The translations under genes and the position numbers were made by a program. The notes beneath the pieces are model-generated. The model did no database searches. It saw only the letters and a program-made list of their open reading frames with translations, and was not told the DNA's origin. This document shows positions 15,001 through 21,000 of a stretch of DNA of 64,000 nucleotides, piece by piece; within the stretch, counting starts at the first letter, position 1, and every line of letters starts with the position of its first letter. Location of the stretch: the NCBI GenBank assembly GCA_949316235.1, contig OX438748.1, forward strand, positions 24,740,575 to 24,804,574, given 5' to 3'. Source of the stretch: Oegoconia quadripuncta (Eukaryota > Arthropoda > Insecta > Lepidoptera > Autostichidae).

Positions 15001-18000
15001 TCTTTATGACCAGAGCACTGAACAGCTCTGAGCTTCTCTCCACTACCTGCAACAGAGTTCATATTTTACGATATGGTAGCTAAAAGTATGCTCTTATTCC
15101 GAGGGTTCAAAACTGTGTATAAGTTAAAAGAACCATTTGGAATTCTGGTTTACAGTCAGCCAACATGATTAAAAATTGTCAAGTCATTCACATTCCCAAT
15201 CTAGAAGTCTACATTCATAGAATTCCTTATTCAAAGGTCAAGCAACTACTAGATAGTACGATACGAGAGAGATCTTTCACGAGTCCGTAAAAGGAAAGAA
15301 AAATGTAAATACGTAATAGACTAATAAAAGTGCTGTCTAGAAAAAAGAGCATAATAGGGTAGAGCAATAACGACTATCATCATCATCATCATATCAGCCG
15401 ATCAGTCAGCCAGTCCACTACTGGACAAAAGCCTCCCCCAAAGATGTCCACAACGATGGATCCTACCAAATCGTCGGGCCAAGTTTCTTTGTCATTATCT
15501 GACATTTGTGACGTCATGAGAGTTTTTCTCCAGCTCTTCTTATTCGCTCACTTTTCTTGTCACAATAGGTTTATATTACGTCTTAATATAATACTTGTTA
15601 AGGCTAACGAATTGTTGCTTTGTAGAACCACAAAAATACCCTATCATTACAAACGATTACATTATAACCAGTTCAACTAACCTTTAATCCGCTAGCTATT
15701 CTTTTGCCATCCTTCAACCATTCAAAATGTATCGGCAAGTCTCCACTTCTGACATTGCAGTAGATATTCACAATTTGTCCTTCTTGCAAATTGTTTCCAA
15801 GCAGCAAATCTTCTAGAACAGGTGCTTCTATCACCTGTATCTCAAAAGCTCTCCTGGCCATTTCCCCTGATGGACTAGTGACTATACAGGTGTATACTTC
15901 TCCATTAACTTCTTTGGATACTTCGGATATAGTTAGTACGCCATTGATATTGACAGTTGGGGCATTTCGTCGTGTTTTTCGTGTTGGATGATAATTTCTT
16001 TTATATCGAGTTTGATAGAGATTATTGGAGCTTAAAACGACGCCTTTATGTTCCCAGTCAATTTTGCTGAAACATAAATGGAAAAGTTACGTACCGGGGA
16101 ATAGACTTACGTTAAGTAGAAGTGACGTACGCTGCTCTATTTTCGATTATGCGCGAGTTATCTTCATCGTTCAGAGTTCGTTTCACTGTTGGATATACCA
16201 TAGCACTTTCAACTACCTCCGTGGCTCACTATAAACAACATAATACGATTTCTCAGATATCTCCAATTCAAAAGCAAAAATTTCGAGTACCCGAAGCATA
16301 AGGTATCAATTTTTACTTTTAGAAAAAAGGAGAGAAACAGCTGATATTTTATATCTATTTAATATTGTGAATGGTGTTATAGTTTGTCCATCCTTGTTGG
16401 AAAAAAAATATATTCATATACCTACTAGAGAGTCCCGAACATGTTCTCGAAAACCATTTTACCAACTAGTAGATCCCATAGATTTTTTTCACTTTTATAA
16501 TTCTCACCGAATGAACTGAAGACCAATGCACGTTTGACCAACGCATCGTTTGAGTTTCCTGCAGTTCACCGAAGGAATATTTATTTTAAATTGTTTACTT
16601 ACTATGCGTAATTGAAATTTTTTTTATCGAACTCGGCTATGGTTCTTAGTGGAAAGTTGTTCACTTGAGGAGTTGAGTTATCAGTAAATATGAATTACAC
16701 GAATTAAATTTCACCCGACATTTTATCTTTTGATAGGTCACTTGATAAGACATGACATTTTTTTGAAGAACATAATTGAGGGAAAGATTGAAGGAAAGAG
16801 AGGAAGGGGAAGACCTAGGCGCAATTTCTTTGACCAAGTGAAAGCAAAGGTAGCTAGATGTCGTAACAAGAGGTTAAATCGAGGGCGGAAAGAAGAGAGA
16901 CGTGGTCATTACTCCACCGACAAGAGCATAACTCTTAAATTGAAGAGAGATATTCACCTTCTAATGTTTGGAAACACCCAATAGTGTTTGGGTGTTTGGG
17001 ATATCTCTAACCACTCCATTTAGGGTAAAAGTGATGACGTTACGTAAGTATGTGTTGCTCAGAGCGGGTTAGTTAATTGTGTTCGATTTCCTTGTGATAT
17101 TACCGGGGAGACCTAAATACTGAGCGAGCCTATGATGCAGGAAATGTTCGCCATACATTACTATGCGCCTAGGCATTCTATGGAATCCCAGAGAGTTGTG
17201 ATTCTGTGGATATGCAGTTGCTACAGAGTTAAGTACTGTTTTGTACAACGCCTGGTTGCAAACATTGCTAAACCGCCTCCCTATGTAAACAACATAGGGT
17301 TTACGAATTACGGTACGGTCGTGGGTTCAATCCGTTTGTTTATTACTCGGTTTGGTTGGTGGTAAGCCATTTTAAATGTCCGCCTTGCTAACCACCACGT
17401 TATCTAAATCTGCCGCCAAGTAGCAATGTTAATAGCATTGTTGTGTTCCGGATGTCAGAGATAAGATAGCTGGTCTCTCAAATAACCATCTTATTCCGGT
17501 TTCCGAGGCAGTACGTTTTTAAGTTCGGCCTCATCTTCACTTAACATCAGGTGGGATTGAGGTCAAGTGCTAACCCGTAATAAAAAAAAAACTAATGTTA
17601 CCTGATAGGGTATCCATAAAAAGGGCATCGCATGTTCACAGAGTCCCCTGCCTGCACCTTAATTGGTGGTAGTGCTCTGATGTACGGTGGGCCTGAAATT
17701 ATAATAATCTTTATAAGCAACTTTAGCTCTCGACTCCGTCTATATGGACTTACTGCAATGGATGCAGAATTCAAACAAATTAATGCCAATGCCGTAACAA
17801 TTAATGTAGCTACCCAAGGCGTCCAATCTCTAAACTACTATATACTCAGCCTAGCAGAACAAATATTGGTTTGAACTCTCCCATTGTCAGAATGTGCAGA
17901 ACTTACAATGAAATCAGCAATAAACAGCCTTCACTTGACATTTTTAATGATTCCATACACAAATTCGAAAGTAAAATCTTTCAAACTCAAACTCAAACTC

Positions 18001-21000
18001 AAAGCATTTTATTTCAACGTAAGATACATGATATCATTTGTCGAATGTCAATTTAAATCTATTGGAAATAAAAATAGGGCTAAGCATTTTTCGGTCAGTC
18101 AGTATGTCCAAGCTTTAACTGCTGGATCCAGAATCCGACGACAACTAAATAATCAACTAATAATAGACCATACTTTTAAACGTTGCAACATTACCCCCAT
18201 CACAGAAAAACTAATAGTACTAACGTACCCCATCTAAGGGGCACAATATCTTTTAGATTGGCTTCAACTTACCACCTAAGATGCTTTTGTACAAATTGGT
18301 GAATGACGTGTACATCTTTAATTGTCATATAATATCAGGAATTGAATTTCTAAAATATGTAGACTAATATATATGTGTAATATTATATGATGGTGATGTT
18401 CCAAATAAATAAATAAATAAAAATAAATGTGACCATTTTCCGGAAACATCACTGCCAATTCATTGTATGTGGGTATGTGTGCATCAGTCATGCAAAATGG
18501 TCATAGATCAGTATATTAAAATACTCATAGCACTGACTTGACACTAACTGACAGGAGACGAGCGGAAGCAAGCATAAAAAAAAACGAAGAAATAACATGC
18601 GGGGGAAAAGTTAGTAAATAAATATTTACACACACAGACACACCCCCACACACAGCTACCCCCCCTCCCCCACACAGCCCCCCCCCCCCCCTCAACACAC
18701 ACCCCCGCACCCCCCTCTAACACACACAATTAAAGTTTTTGGACACAGACTGACCATACTGTCTCACAATGAGAGAGCCACTCCAGAGGGCGAAAGGCTG
18801 GTGATCTGTCACACAGGTTACCTAGTACGGACACCAGTCTCTCTCAAAAACTATTTAAGCACCTATTGTTAAATATTGTACCTACATATTTCTGAGAGAA
18901 AATCAAAACTTTTTGTATTGTATTTGGTTGATACATAACTTTAGGAACTATGCAACACTCACCATAAACGTCCAGTCTATTCTCATGGTTGGCCACGTAG
19001 TCCCCTTCGCGAGCAATGCACGTGTACAGTCCTCCGTCCTCGACCCTCACTCTGGTAACATTCAGCTGGGTGACAACTGAGTTGTCTGACGTCATCACTT
19101 GTCCTAGGGCATACCTGTATAATGAATGGTACCTCGTATTTGATATTGCAGTAGATATTTATAATAATCGACGAAAAAACGACGAGTGTTATGTGTTTAG
19201 CGGCGATTTGTCTGTGTGTCTCCAGTCTTTGTCCGGATATGATATGATATGTTTGTAAAATATGATATGTATCTCAGTAATCCACGTCCGATTTGAGTGC
19301 GTTTCTTTCAAAATTTTTTATGCATCACGGGTTAGCACTTGAACTCAATCACACCTGATGTTAAGTGAAGATGAGGCCGAAGGTGGTAGCGAACTGACCC
19401 GGAAACCCCGTCTTATTTGGGAACTGACTATCTTATCTCTGACAACCGGAACACAATAATGCCATTAACATTGCTGTTTGGCGGCAGATTTAGATAAAAT
19501 AAAATTCAGATTTAGCTAGGCAGGTGGACATTTAAAATGCCCTACCACCAATCAAACCGAGAACTAAAAACACCCGCTGGGGAATCGGACCAGACTCGTA
19601 AACTCTATATTGTTGATTTTTTTATTTATTTATTTATTTGAGAGACAAACAGTTGCTTACATAAATTACATAAGTAGCTCATGTACTCTTAAAATATTAC
19701 ATTGATTTGTTAACCTATACTCTCCTACCTATATAATGTTTACATTGTTTTGAAGACCCTTTTTGGTGTAGTGGTTAGTAACTCTAACTGCTATACCAAA
19801 AAGGCCGCGGTTTCGAATCCCGCTTGCGGCCATAAGTTTGTATGATGAATACGGATTATCGAGTTATGGATGATGAAAAATATTGTTTTTTTTTTTATTT
19901 AATAGGAATAGGTGGTCCCATGTTCATCATAATCCTGTTCTGTCCTGATAGCCAGTGTCCCAAATAAGATGGGGTTTCCGGGTCAGTAGGCTTCCACATT
20001 CGGCCTCATCTTCACTGAACATCAGTGTGATTGAGGTCAAGTGCTTAAAGGGCTTGAAACCAATTAATATTTTTTTCTGAAAATACTTCTCCCAAATAAA
20101 TTACCTGATATTATTCCTAAAGATTGCTTTATACGTCTAGCATAGCTCTTTTTTGTTATGCACAACGGGTTAGCATTTGACCTCAATCACACGAAATGTT
20201 AAGTGAAGATGAGACCGAAGGTGGAAGCGTACAGACCCCGAAAACTCCGTCTTATTTGGGAACTGACTATCTTATCTCTGACAACCGGACCACAACAATG
20301 CTATTAACATTGCTGTTTGGCGGCAGATTTAGAAAAGATGGTGGTAGCTAGCCAGGCGGACATTTTAAAATCCCCGACCATCAACCAAACCGATAATTAT
20401 GTTTAATTAAATTAGGTCAGCAAAGAAGGACGTAGAACGACTCACCTAGGATCAGTATTACTAGAAACAACCACACCATCTCTCTCCCACACGAATTGTG
20501 GTGGTCTATCACCAGTTGCTGCACATTGCATGCTGATCTGAAACAATTTGTGATACAATTTGTAGATATAAAAGTATGATGAATACAGACATGTGTTCCC
20601 GAGTTACGGATATTTTCATTTATATGTGTATTAATTTGAAAGAAAGAAAGAGAAATTTATTTAAACCCATCTCATGACACAAACAATCAGGTACAAATAT
20701 TACACAGTCGAGACACATACAAAAAATAACATTGTGTTTGCCATCTAATTGTCGGTGACGCAAGGTGGAGTCAAAAAGGTCTCTAACTCAGCATGGGTTG
20801 TAGCCGTTCACTACAACGCTGGATTTCAGTGGAGCCTCCAAATGACGCACGGACACTGGTCAACAAACGTATATACAAATTTGCAAAAAAAAAGTATTTG
20901 TTAATTTATCAACCATCTGGTATCTATAATACAAGCCTAGTTGCTTAGTGTGGAACTAGATGGCGCAGTGTGTATGTGCAAAGATATTTATTTATCTGGA

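Noticed and set aside
18525..18729. Minus-strand Cys/Gly/Val-rich frames
   Set aside because: Translation of a CA/C low-complexity tract.
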